A stretch of DNA of 64,000 bases from Pteria penguin. Taxonomy: Eukaryota > Mollusca > Bivalvia > Pterioida > Pteriidae. Below, piece after piece: positions 47,770-59,400 of this stretch; position 1 is the first letter of the stretch, and every line of letters starts with the position of its first letter. The position numbers and the translations under genes are program-made. Under the pieces are notes generated by a model. That model did not search any database. It was not told the origin of the DNA and saw only the letters and a list, made by a program, of their open reading frames with translations. The stretch is taken from contig CM068586.1 in NCBI GenBank assembly GCA_035048485.1, positions 52,070,167 to 52,134,166 on the forward strand. Reading direction: 5' to 3'.

Positions 47770-48144
47770 TATGTTGCTGACTATAATAACTATAGGAAAG
47801 TATTAAAATACTTAGGAAAAATATAACAAATATCTATTTTTACCAAACTCCGGGGAAATCCCCATGCTGTATCTAAGATCATAAATAACACGACAAAATT
47901 AGATGCGATAATAATTACTATGCACAGTAGTAGTTCAATTTTTACACACATGGATTAGAATTTAATTATATACATAAATATAAATCATTATTATTTCAAA
48001 GAATTTTATAGTGTTCTAGACCGATCGCAAGGGCGTGAATCAAAACTGTTTGCTTATATCTATTTTTAGCAAACGATGGGAAAATCCCTATGACGTATTT
48101 TAGAAGACAGTATAAATCATACAGTTAATTCTAGATGTAATCAT

Positions 48145-48330
48145 TCAGTTGTTGGTTGGTTGGTTGGTTGACTGGTGTTTTACGTCGCTTTCAACAATAT
48201 TTCAGTTATATCGCGACATGGAAGCAGGAGGTTACCAACCTCTTAGACATAGTGGCGCAACCCGGGGATCGAACCCGGATCGTCGGCGCCGCAAGCCAAG
48301 CGCTTAACCACTACACAACGCCTGCCCCTC
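48145..48330 (-). mobile_element. SINE-B, well preserved
   Basis: Minus strand: head with GTAGTGGTTAAGCGCTTGG (box A) and GATCCGGGTTCGATCCCCGG (box B), body GGTTGGTAACCTCCTGC, CCATGTCGCGATATAACTGA, GCGACGTAAAACACC, and tail (CAAC)n. It interrupts copy 1 of the segmental duplication, so it post-dates it. Confidence 0.88.
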
Positions 48331-49471
48331 ATTCAGTTGTAACAAATAGATATAAGACTTTTATTATATATCATAAGACTGTTTCGAAGAATTTTGTAGT
48401 GTTTTAGATCGTAAGCATGTTAATCAAAACTATTGTACTATATTATTTCTACTCCATCTTGTGAAGATTCTATCAAAAACGTATCCACACATCCCAGCTG
48501 ATGATCATGAGTATTTTATAGGAGAAGGGGGGGGGGGGGGGTCATGCACTATCTTGTCTTAGCGTACTTCTTATTCTAATCTGTTTGTTTCATTATCGTT
48601 TTACGTCACGTCTACATGAAAAAAAAAAAACAAACAAACAAATTAATTAACTTAACAAATTAGAGAGAGTCCACTTTAATCTGACTGAAATGAACGTATA
48701 GTATAGTACATTGTAAATGTACATGTGTATATAAAAAGCTTATTCATCAGATGCGATCTAGTTTTACTGAATTCTCAAAATTAATATCTGGACAAAAAAA
48801 GTTTATCACATTCGAAGAGTGTTCGGATATGAATTATGTAAAACTATATATTTAATGATGAAGTTTACACATATAGGGGGATCTGAGAATAACTGGAATG
48901 TAAAGATGATGGATAAATCCAAACCACAAGTCCAAAAATCATGAAACCATAGGACATACAAAATCAGTGAAAATGAAAAACAAATGGAAAATAACAAAAT
49001 ATGTCTACTTGAAGAGCATATGTGAACCCCTGTGATGGAGTGAGATCAGGTGCCCGGTGAGAGTGAGCATCTCCTGCTTGCTAGCAACACCCGTCACATA
49101 TACCCCGTAGAAAGAATCAAATCGTGTGAATTCCATATGTATCTATATATGGAGAAGTTGCTGATTGACAGTGAGCATAATTTATAGTTCAGCATTTTTA
49201 TTGTGGAGAAAACACTGTATTTAGACATATAGAAACATATACATATATATTTGCACATACATACACGTAAATATACACACATACATCAAAATGATTTTTT
49301 TTTAATTTTTGGTTGGGGTATAGGAGTTTGAGTAAGTTAGAATAGACGATAGAAATAATTGTGTGGTGTAATGATAATGCAGAAGCTAGTGACGGATCCA
49401 GGATTTCCTAAAAAGGAGGGGGAGCACATTGGTTACATGTCAAGTATCAACCAAAATACCCAGCCACTATG

Positions 49472-49567
49472 GCAATCTGATTAAAACCGTATCTTTATTC
49501 CACTTCTCTATTTGTCCCATGGGACAAACAGAGAAGCGGAATAAAGATATGGTTTTAATCAGATTGC
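49472..49567. mobile_element. MITE family B, copy 2
   Basis: A 96-bp near-perfect palindrome with ends GCAATCTGATTAAAACCGTA and inverse, flanked by perfect CACTATG repeats at 49465-49471 and 49568-49574. The strong target duplication shows a transposition event. Confidence 0.92.
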
Positions 49568-49851
49568 CACTATGAGTGCCAAATCTTGAGTTTTATTCAC
49601 ATTGTGTGTGTATTTTTTCAACCTTATCTACATACATGTCTTGTGTAGCGAAAATGCCCTCATCACCCTTGGGTCATTCCCTCTAAATCCACCACTGAAA
49701 GCATTGCCATAGCTTTATTAGATCTATTTGACTTCAATAGATAATTTTGAACTGATTTTGCAATATATTCGCTGTGTTCTTCAAAAATATTCTAATATTC
49801 AAAGAATGTATGGGTTCGTTTTGTAATACTTTGTATACAGGACAATAAAGT

Positions 49852-50040
49852 CGGATTGATTGATTTTTGTTTAACGTCACAACACGAATATTTCACGTAT
49901 ATGGTGACGGCATCTGCCTGATGTGGGGCATACAAATTTTGACCATTGCAACGGACCCACCAGAAGCAGTGAAGGATCTTTAACGTGCCATGCATACCAC
50001 GACACGGGGCCTCGGTTTTTACCCGACCACACCTGTTCAT
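49852..50040 (-). mobile_element. SINE-A, head-truncated
   Basis: GATTGATTGATTTTTGTTTA at the left (tail) through GTGACGGCATCTGCCTGATG, AAGGATCTTTAACGTGCCAT and GGGGCCTCGGTTTTTACCCG. The tRNA-like head is missing. Confidence 0.88.
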
Positions 50041-50583
50041 ATGTAGTTCAGCATTTCGCTGCTTCGTATATGTTTATGCATTCCTTCTACCTAATGTTTT
50101 GTGCTCTCAAAGCGTCGGAGACATCATTGAATCATAGGCACTTGGGTCACAGAAAATCCAATTTTCAAATTAAAGTGTACAAAACAATGCACCCCCCCTC
50201 ATCACATAACAACCGGTCGTGACTCTGTAGAAAAGAAACAGGTCTTTTGTCCACAATTATGACCAGTCGTTATATAAGAATGGATTGAGACAACGCATTG
50301 TTTAGTAGATTTTAATTTGAAAAAAAGAAGAATTTTCTGTGATCCAAGTGCCTATGAGTAACACTGTATATGTGGAAGTTAGACTCTCTATTTCATTTCA
50401 TATGTCACGTTGTATGCATACATGTAAACCGACCTACATTAGCACTTGTTCTATTACTGTTCTCAAATGTAGTCAACAAAAGTAAAAACTGTACGTCAAA
50501 GCAATTGGCATCTGTAACCAAAATTGGCATTTGTCTACCGATTCTCTAGAAGTCACTTAGAGATACTTAACACAGCACTATTT

Positions 50584-50655
50584 ACTATACTATACTATAC
50601 TATACTATACTATACTATACTATACTATACTATACTATACTATACTATACTATAT
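50584..50655. repeat. (TATAC)n microsatellite
   Basis: About 14 perfect units, degenerating to 50800; similar sequence resumes at 51085-51175 on the far side of a SINE insertion. Confidence 0.95.
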
Positions 50656-50809
50656 TTCACCGCACTATACTATACTTAATTATGCTATACTATACTAATA
50701 GTATACTCTACTTTACCACTGTATACCGTATTGCATTGTACCATACTATATCATACTACACTACATGCACACAATATTATACATGCATACTATTCTATAC
50801 TATAATAAA

Positions 50810-51084
50810 GCCGGCGTGGCCTAGTGGTATAGCGCTGGACTCCTGATCGGAAGGCCGGGGTTCGAGTCCCGCTGTGGCCATGCCGGTGTTCTGTCTTTCG
50901 GATGAGACAGTAAAAACCGAGGCCCCGTCTCGTGGTATGCATGGCACGTTAAAGATTCCTCACTGCTTCGGGTGGTTCCGTTGCAAAGGTCAAAATTTAT
51001 ATGCCCTGCATCAGGCAGAAGCCGTCACCATATACGTGAAATATTCGTGGTGTGACGTTAAACAAAAATCAATCAATCAATCAA
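50810..51084 (+). mobile_element. SINE-A, full-length
   Basis: tRNA-derived head GCCGGCGTGGCCTAGTGGTA (box A) and GGGGTTCGAGTCCC (box B), body with TGTCTTTCGGATGAGACAG, CGAGGCCCCGTCTCGTGG and GCACGTTAAAGATTCCTCAC, 3' tail (ATCA)n. Inserted in a TATAC-type repeat. No coding capacity; would need LINE machinery in trans. Confidence 0.93.
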
Positions 51085-51182
51085 CCTATACTATAACATA
51101 CGGTACTGCACCGTACCATACTATACTACATGTATACTATATTTTTACTATACTATACTATATATACTATACTATTAAAAAT

Positions 51183-51550
51183 AATGCTCAGAACTGTTTT
51201 CTGATGTATCTGTTTCAAAGCCTGAAAAAAAAAACCAAAAACGAAAAATGTAGGGATTTGGGTTGGGGTTTGATATGTCCTCTCTGCAATACAAAAGATT
51301 TAAATTTAGAAGATGGGTTTCACATTATTTATATTTTGTCTTCATTATCATGAACTTCGAGCAAAATTTTGAAAGATATTATGACAGAACCTCGTTCCAT
51401 TAATTAGTGCATTTTTTTCAACCCAAGATGTCAAAGAATTATGTAAATATGTATTCATTAAGAACATTTGTATTGTTCGAAAATTTCTATACTCGGTTCC
51501 CGATGGTATTTGCGATACTGGCCGATTGAATAAAAATTATAGAGGAGAAG
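51183..51550 (+). mobile_element. LINE 3' fragment 2
   Basis: ICPLCNTKDLNLEDGFHIIY is the Cys-containing C-terminal motif of the same RT type, with decayed continuation to about 51550. It precedes segmental-duplication copy 2 as the LINE at 47117 precedes copy 1. Confidence 0.65.
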
Positions 51551-51559
51551 TTCTGTCAA

Positions 51560-52545
51560 GTGTGAGTGGGAGGGGCAATCAGCCAGTGTGATTCAGTAAG
51601 AGCGCTAAGTATATATATTTTTTTATTTTAAATGATACTTGTATGACACACAGGACATGTAAATTTTTATGTTGTAAAAATGAGGAAAGGGGATACCTGG
51701 ATTCGAACTTGCTCTACCACTGAGCTACATCCCCTATGCTGCTGACTATAATAACTATAGGAAACTATTAAAATACTAAGGAAAAATATAACAAATATCT
51801 ATTTTTATCAAATTATGGGGAAATCCCCATAATGTATCTTTTAGATAATAGATAACACCTCTAGATTAGATGCAACATAAAATAGTAGTTCAATTTGTGC
51901 ACACATTGAAAAATTTATTATATACACATAATAGTATCATTAGACTGTTTCAAAGAATTTTAGAGTGTTTTAGAGTGTGAATCAAAACTGTTTATCTATA
52001 TCTATTCTTAGTAAATGCTGGGAAAGTCCCTATGACGTATTTTTAGAAGATACATAAGCAACCATATAGCTAAATTTAGATGTAATAGTCCATTTGCAAC
52101 CCGTGGTTGTAAGACTTCGATAACTTATACCATAAGACTATTTCGAAGGCTTTTAAAGTGTTCTAGACCGATCGTAAGAATCTGAATCAAAAATATTTTA
52201 ATATATAATTTTTTTTTCATAACTCCATTATAGACAGATTCTACCGGGAACGTATCTAGATTTCCCTGATTACATGTATAAGAATTTTGTAGAGGGGAAG
52301 TATCTTGTCTTAGCTTACTTTCTGTTTTAATCTACTAGTTTCGTTATCGTTTTACGTTACGTCGACATAAAGATTAATTAATCAACAAATAAGGTGATGA
52401 CCACTTTAGTCTGACTGTTCAAAATGAGCGTATGGTATATAGTACATGTATACCCGGTATACATGTATATAAAATGCTTATTCGTCAGATGCCAGACAGC
52501 TTTACTGGATTATCGAAATCAATATCTGGACAAGGGAAGACGTTG
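51560..52545. repeat. Segmental duplication, copy 2
   Basis: Diverged counterpart of 47597-48800 without the SINE-B. Ends with GGATTATCGAAATCAATATC, matching TGAATTCTCAAAATTAATATC of copy 1. Confidence 0.85.
51688..51734 (-). pseudogene. tRNA-Cys pseudogene, anticodon arm deleted
   Basis: Keeps both acceptor-stem strands, the D-arm half (TAGCTCAGTGGTAGAGC) and part of the T arm of the tRNA at 47698, but 25 bases including the GCA anticodon are missing. Cannot give a tRNA. Confidence 0.92.
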
Positions 52546-52732
52546 ACACATGTAAAGGGTGCACTTAACTGAACTGTTTAGTTTAAAATTGTATTTGTTG
52601 ATTAAGCTGTTAAGTTCACATGCACTATAATTCTACAATAAGTATTACAAATGATATAGCAATCAAATCTTAAGGTAGTCGCACTCTAACTCTTTATTTC
52701 CGCTCAAAAGGACGGTTTTCAGCGACAGATAT

Positions 52733-52786
52733 AGTTACGACTGCAACGGAAGAGCTATTTTGGACACTTCCGTTGCAGTCGTAACT
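52733..52786. repeat. 54-bp palindrome
   Basis: AGTTACGACTGCAACGGAAG and exact inverse CTTCCGTTGCAGTCGTAACT around a 14-bp loop. Confidence 0.9.
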
Positions 52787-53615
52787 AGCGGCAGATAATG
52801 ATATGCTAAAGATATATACGCGTAATCGGCAACATTCGTCAAGCATTTGATGTGTTCCTATTGTTTTATGTTAAATTTATTCGACTTCAACATATTCTTT
52901 TGGACTGAATCTGTACTTGTTTCGTTCCTCAGAAAAGTATTGTCTCCAAATAATAGGGATGTTAAGTCTAGTCTGATATTCAAAGAATGTACCGGTATGG
53001 GTTCGTTTCGAATACTTTGTATACAGGACAGTCAAGTAGGAACACAAGGGGAAAGGACCAGGGACCGTCATTTGGCTCACAATTATCAATACATCGTCTA
53101 CAATTTGTCCACTTCGTGTCCAAGAGTTGATAAGTGCTGTGTTCCTCTGCCTCAGTTTTAGATCCTCGAAAATTAAAAAAAAAATCATTATTTCGACATA
53201 TTAATTACAATTTGACGATTTTCACAATGAGTCCTATACATCCACCAAACTTCTCCATTTCACAGATCTCTATTATTTTATTTATCGTTTTTTAGTTTTG
53301 TGTGTGTAATTTAAAAAGGGCCGAGTTCTTGGTGTCAATGATTATGCACAACCGCGAAAATCTAGTAGCTACTGGGAAGGAACGAGGGGTGGGGATACTG
53401 CCTTTGAATCTCGATCAAGGATTTGCCTTGGATCCACGAACGACCTTAATTACATTGCAATATAATTATTCTGTTGGTACTATAGAATCGTTTACTTTTG
53501 GATTTATCTACTTTTCTAGATAATAATCAAGTGTCTTCTACATACAGTTTTAGAGAGAATAGTGACAATTTTCAATGCGGTTTTAATGCATAAAGTATGT
53601 CACAATAATCACATA

Positions 53616-53682
53616 GTCCTATAATATAAGACCTCGGCCTATCAATCAAATACAAAGAAGGCCGAGGTCATATATTATAGAC
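53616..53682. repeat. 67-bp palindrome
   Basis: GTCCTATAATATAAGACCTC with GGCCT, and inverse AGGCCGAGGTCATATATTATAG; small MITE-like hairpin. Confidence 0.8.
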
Positions 53683-53706
53683 TAAATAATCATATTGCTC
53701 AAAACA

Positions 53707-53920
53707 TAACACAGTGATCTTTTACGTACCACGCCTACCGTGACACAGGACCTTGGTTTTCACCGTGACACAGGACCTTGGTTTTCACCGTGACACAGGA
53801 CCTTGGTTTTTACCGTGACACAAGCTTGGTCTTCACCGTGTCATCCGAAAGACAGGAAACCGGTGCTCATATGAGAGAAGTTGAGCCCGGGACCTCTTGG
53901 GCACGAGCCGCACCTCATCC
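53707..53920 (-). mobile_element. SINE-A with internal triplication
   Basis: ACACAGGACCTTGGTTTTCACCGTG-type 29-bp segment is repeated three times (53734-53830) inside a reverse SINE-A that ends in a box-B-like GAGCCCGGGACC region. Lies 56 bp from the next SINE-A. Confidence 0.75.
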
Positions 53921-53976
53921 ACACTGATTTGGGCTTTGTATGAGGAAGATGTTCATTTGTTTGCAAACGATTTACA

Positions 53977-54255
53977 TTGATTGATTGATTGATTTTTGTT
54001 TAACGTCACACCTCGAATATTTCACGTATATAGTGACGGCATCTGCCTGATGCAGGGCATACAAATTTTTGACCTTTGCAACGGACCCACCAGAAGCAGT
54101 GAGGGATCTTTAACGTGCCATGCATACCACGACACGGGGCCTCGGTTTTTACTGTCTTTTCCGAAAGACAGGACACCGGCATGACCAGAGCGGGAATCGA
54201 ACCCCGGCCTCCCTATCAGGAGTTCAGCGCGATACAACTAGGCCACGCCGGCTTA
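53977..54255 (-). mobile_element. SINE-A, full-length with 13-bp target duplication
   Basis: Reverse complement of the element at 50810, from tail (ATTG)n to head GCCGGCGTGGCCTAGTTGTA. Flanked by perfect CAAACGATTTACA copies at 53964-53976 and 54256-54268, the signature of LINE-type insertion. Confidence 0.95.
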
Positions 54256-54268
54256 CAAACGATTTACA

Positions 54269-56365
54269 AGAATAAAGAACTGAAGAATAAATTATATACA
54301 CAATTATGGACATATTCTATTTCTATATGACCTACAGTGTCTTTATCTTGTGTATGGACCCCACCTTCCAACTTATCGTAAAACAGTGTAATCCAATGCA
54401 CACAAAATTAAACACTTACTGAAAAGGGCTTAGACTGATTAGGATCCAACATTATGATATTGGTGAACGATAGAAAGAATCTATAAACATTTATTGTATA
54501 ACCAGAAGCCTTTTACATGAAAGATGTACACATGGTTACAGATGAAGTACAATGTATACACAAAATTAACTAAAAAATATCTTATTCTCCTTTAAAAATT
54601 ATCTATTTTATATAAAAATTTTGGATGATCTCTTGTTCATTATACTCAAACCAGCAAAGCGTCTGGGACTTTTACTGTCCGGGAACTGCAGCAATACCGG
54701 TAGTTTTTCCAGTGTGCATTAATTAGACAAATAATTTTTTTTTCTGATTTCAAGGAGACGGATTTCTGACACCATCAATTTATTTCTATCTTTTCTTTTT
54801 ATTAATATTATTATCATTATTATTATAATTATTATTTGTGATGTTTTATAAGAAAAAACCGTTTCCATTCTTTTTAAGTCATGCTAAAAATAAAGAAAAT
54901 AAAACAAAAAATACTCAAAGTTCATATAATATAGGTAATGAAAAACAAAAGTGCAGATCCAGTTGAAAGGGGGTCCATCATGGACACATCTTCAGTGAAT
55001 TATTCCACCATGTCTTAAGGTTAAAATTTTACCTTTTTACAATAAAGTTAATATGCCAGATCTCAGGGTGGATCTGGGCCACCAGTCCTCACCATAATAT
55101 CAACGTTTGAACCTTTAAAGTTTGCAATATTAATTCCACTCCCTCATTTGATAATATGACTCAGTTAATATTAGTCCAGCCACCCCAGGTAAAAATTAAG
55201 GGAGGGGATTATAGGTTTCCACTCCGTTGGTCGATCTGTCTGAGACACTTTGGTTTTCTGGACTATGTTTTTCAACCTATGAAGTTATTATCTTGAAATT
55301 TGGTATGTAGCTGTGTATCAATAAGTTACTGATCATATTAAAGTTTGGTTGTGATTGACCTATTTTTGGAAGAGTTATGGTCCTTGGACTTAGTAAGTTT
55401 CAGGGATTTCATGGAAACCTGGGGTCAGTTGTTCGAAACTTTAACCACTGAGTAAGCTTACCAGTGGTTAAAGATTTGAAGACAATTATTTTAATTTATA
55501 AGATTTCTGTATGAAAATGTATAATTACTTTATAAAGCTTGTGTCATATGCTATAAATCAGTACACAGACTATGACTTAAAGTCTTCTCATTTCAAAGAT
55601 TTAATCAGATGAAATTTGACCATTGGTTAGCTTAACCAGTGATTAAAGTTTCAAACAACTGACCCCAGTAGGACATGTACTGCCTAAGCAAATACTAAAT
55701 ATACTTGTTTCTCTTTAAGTTCTTTTGGTAACAGAGAATCTACTTTCCTGTATTATGGAGAAGACAACAAAATTTCCAAAAAACAAGTTTATCGGTTCTG
55801 CATCTGTAACTTTATTTTCAGAGTACATTTATGTACTAAAATAATCGTAACAATCAAGCAAACAAATATTAACAAAACAGACATATATAAAACATTTCAA
55901 CAGTTAGAGATACAAAAATCTACAAAGGCAGTGGATTCTCATAGTGGAACATACAATGTAGATAACTCTAAAATTATGTTCAGTTAAACTAATTTTTTCA
56001 GTCTGCATTTGTGTTTACTCTGGTTTTATTCCACTGTAAGTTCAAACTCCCGAGCACTTTAATTATTTCCCACAGTTCTTTGTAAAGACTTTAACTCATT
56101 GCAGGTGGGGTGTATTTCTTATTTCATTTCAATGAGATTACCACGTTTGAAAATTGAAAACAGTAAAAGCATTTCTTTCTGACTCTGGTTATTCATTCTG
56201 CTTAGCTGAATGTACCATTATGACATTTTGCTTCAGGTAAATGCATGCTTCATCAAATGATTCAGACAGTCAGAGTTTCAGCACTGTGTATGTACACCGT
56301 TGTCTGTATCACATTCAAAATTCCTATGTCATTTTTATAATCCAAAATAAATACTGACTGCTATA
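54269..56365. other. PSMF1 downstream region
   Basis: AT-rich; includes MITE G. Probably contains the PSMF1 3' UTR. No other gene seen. Confidence 0.55.
55420..55668. mobile_element. MITE family G
   Basis: CTGGGGTCAGTTGTTCGAAA with CTTTAACCACTG at the left and the inverse at 55637-55668. Non-coding core, ~250 bp. Confidence 0.85.
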
Positions 56366-56417
56366 CTACATGAACATATCGTCATATCCTGGGGGTCGCA
56401 TATGGTCCGAGTCAGGG
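56366..56417 (-). CDS. PSMF1: PSMF1 last exon and stop
   Basis: PDSDHMRPPGYDDMFM then TAG at 56366-56368. Acceptor CTCTGTTACAG. Confidence 0.95.
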
Positions 56418-59400
56418 CTGTAACAGAGTACATACAATATAGTGAGAAGACAATAAATTTTAAAATCATTAAAGTCTAAAAACACTGACATGTATAATCA
56501 GTGAAATTCAAAGTACTGAAGGAAGAAATGAGAAACAGAAGCATAAAATACCAATAATACTTGTGCTGTGTCAATTTAGAGCTTAAGGTACCACAATATA
56601 GCCTATGGAAAATTCAGACATGAGATTAGGTGATAGGGGTAGAGATCTCCTTTATGTCAATATGATAAAGGGGGAACATCTTCTAAATGTCTATGTGATA
56701 AGGGGGGAACCATCTCCTGTCTGGCTAACTGAACCTGCCATGAGAATAGATTTTCATAACAAAGCAAACTTTTGTCATGAATTGACTCTCATTTGTAACT
56801 ACAAGTAAGAGAACAAGTAGAGACTGAAAGAACCAATGCCAATTTCACTAAAACTGCTCACCCACCCACTCTTTCTCCATAACTACAACATTTTGCCAGC
56901 CACATTAATGTATATTGCATTAAAATCACTGCTTCCTGGTAAAAGGAGAGTGTTGTGGGGGAGGGCACTTTTATACATATATTTCAAAGGGGGAGGGCAC
57001 TTTTATATATTAATTCCAAAGGGGGAGGGCACTTTTATATATTTGAAAGGGAGAGGGCACTTTTATATATTTCAAAGGGGGAGGGCACTTTTATATATAT
57101 ATTCCAAAGGGGGAGGGTACTTATATATATATATATTCCAAAGGGGGAGGGCACTTATATATATATATATTCCAAAAGGGGAGGGCACTTTTATATATTA
57201 ATTCCAAAGGGGGAGGGCACTTTTATATATTTCAAAGGGGGAGGGCACTTTTTTATATTTCAAAGGGGGAGGGCACTTTTATATATATATTCCAAAGGGG
57301 GAGGGCACTTTTTTATATATATATTCCAAAGGGGGAGGACACTAAAAATACATAAGCTGAGTCATTAGTCTACTTGGATCTGAGTCATTATCAAGTATGC
57401 TTGGCAAAAGGCCAAAATTAAAAGAATGAAAGTTTTGTGGAAAACTTTGAAAATAATGCTGAACAGTTGAATAAGTTATAACATTATCAACAATCAAATA
57501 AAGTCATGAAACACGACTGTCCCTTCCCAGCACTAAGTCACCTTTATAAAGTAAAATACTAGAAGTAGCCCTTGTTTGACTGCTAGATGTATGGACAAAC
57601 AACCAAAATCCTTTATGTTCAAGACCTTTCAGATAAAGACAAGATAAACAAAGAATCAAACAAATAATTTGTAACATAACATGTTTCGATGTAAATTCAT
57701 TCAAAGAAAAACACTTAAAATAACAAAAGCTTTACCACACAAAAACTCAATCTTTGTCCTGGTTTTTATGTCGAGAATTTTTTTTCCTGAAAATCCAATT
57801 TAAACACTGCACAGGTACTTCCATAATACTCAGGGGAAAAAATTCAAAGTGAAAGAAAATAAAAAAATAAATGATTGTATATTTCTAAGGACAATTTGAT
57901 GCTATAGGGAACATAATTCGGAAATAAACTAAATTCCTCTTTATAGTAAGTATCTCACATAATGAATTTTCAATGAAAGAAAGGCTTTGATAATTTTGGG
58001 GTATGGCTGCGATGGCTGAAGCACTTTTCAGTAAGTGTATGAAAATATGTAAAAAGTTCACAGTTGAAACCTAATTGCACAGTGTTTGCAAAACTCCTCA
58101 GTTCAACACAAACGCCTAATAAAAACTGGGTCTGTCTTCTAAAACTTTCAATATTATTTCATTGAGCTTTGAAGCTTTACCAGAAAAATGTTCTATAAAG
58201 CCTATGTAAGTTTCACACACACTGGCAATACTTGCTCAAGATATGACAGCATCAAAGGTCCACGGTCAATAATCCCCCCTACCAGCCTAGTGATTGTCAC
58301 AAAAATCAAAATTTGCTAACAGATGAATTTATTTGTAGTTCTGCCTTCATGATTATCTACTATTTGACACATGAAATAGCTTGTTATAATATGACATTAA
58401 CTCATGCCTGTATGATGTCACAAGGACATGTCATGGCATAGATGTGCAATTTAGCCTAAGAAATGCTCTGATCTGAACCTCTCTTTACCAATATAAGGTG
58501 AATCGCAGCTTTAACTTAATTTTACTTTATGCTAGACTTGTTTTTAGTACGGTAGACTGCTAATGACCAAAATTTCACAATGGGTCTTGCATGCATTCAT
58601 ACCCCAATTTAAGGGTATATACCTAAATTTTGCAAAAGATACCAATTTTCAGGGGTTTGGGGTAAAATCTATTTTCTTAAGTGCATGTCAAATCTATAGA
58701 TTTACTACATAGTTTGATACAGGAAGCATAGAACTATCATCTAATGAGCAAATAATCATTTCTGAAAAGATTTCAAATTTAGGTTAATTTAGGGGGGGAG
58801 GGGTTAGTGAATCTGGTTGTTTACTGATGTTCTTGGGCATTTTTAGTATTAGTCAGAATTTTTTTTCCAGAAAGTATAATTCACCAAAGTGTTTTGGTAC
58901 TACTTACCCTGGGCCTGTTCCAGGAGGTCCAAATGGATCAAACCGAGCACCTGGTGGAACTGCTCCTCTACAAGATACAAACACTACACTGAAAACTTGC
59001 TCTCTGTGTTTAAGGAATAACAATAAAGAAAACATAAACACTTTTTTATCTTCTGAGAAGAGCAAAATCAGTTTAAAATGAAAATGAATAGGAATTTTGC
59101 CAATTACTTATTGCTAATGGTTAAAGATCTGTGAGAAACACAAGATAAGAGAAAAAAAACTATCACTTCACAATAATGGAAAGTTCAAAACGTTCTAGTT
59201 ATAAAGGACATTATAGGCATAGAAGCCCTGCAAAGCTGTATATACATGTATTAGGCAGATCAATGAACTAAAGAGTTTATTGACATGGAAACCATGCAGC
59301 AAGGTGAAGGTCACTGTACTCAGAGGGTAATGAGTGTCTACAATTGTATGCATGCACATGTAATGACAAGATTCAATTGAGTGTTAGCTCACTAGGCTAA

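Larger units (their letters stand above)
47597..48800. repeat. Segmental duplication, copy 1 (with tRNA-Cys)
   Basis: Shares ordered blocks with 51560-52545: LINE tail, tRNA, GACTATAATAACTATAGGAA, AAATATAACAAATATCTATT, CAAAACTGTTT, TCTTGTCTTAGC and ATATCTGGACAA. This copy has a SINE-B inserted at 48145-48330 that the other lacks. Confidence 0.85.
52546..53706. other. Intergenic, little recognisable
   Basis: Two palindromes (separate entries). A stretch at 52900-53160 has overlapping frames on both strands that contain no recognisable domain. No gene called. Confidence 0.5.

Noticed and set aside
50810..50882. Possible tRNA gene
   Set aside because: Box A and B are present, but arms do not form a proper tRNA and the sequence continues into a SINE body with (ATCA)n tail; it is the SINE head.
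52847..53188. Two ~100-codon frames on opposite strands
   Set aside because: Mutually antisense, no domain, low plausibility composition; likely chance in intergenic DNA.
56836..57368. Plus-strand frames with repeated KGEGTFIY-type peptides
   Set aside because: Translation of an intronic minisatellite in PSMF1; different frames give equally long products because the unit is near a multiple of three.
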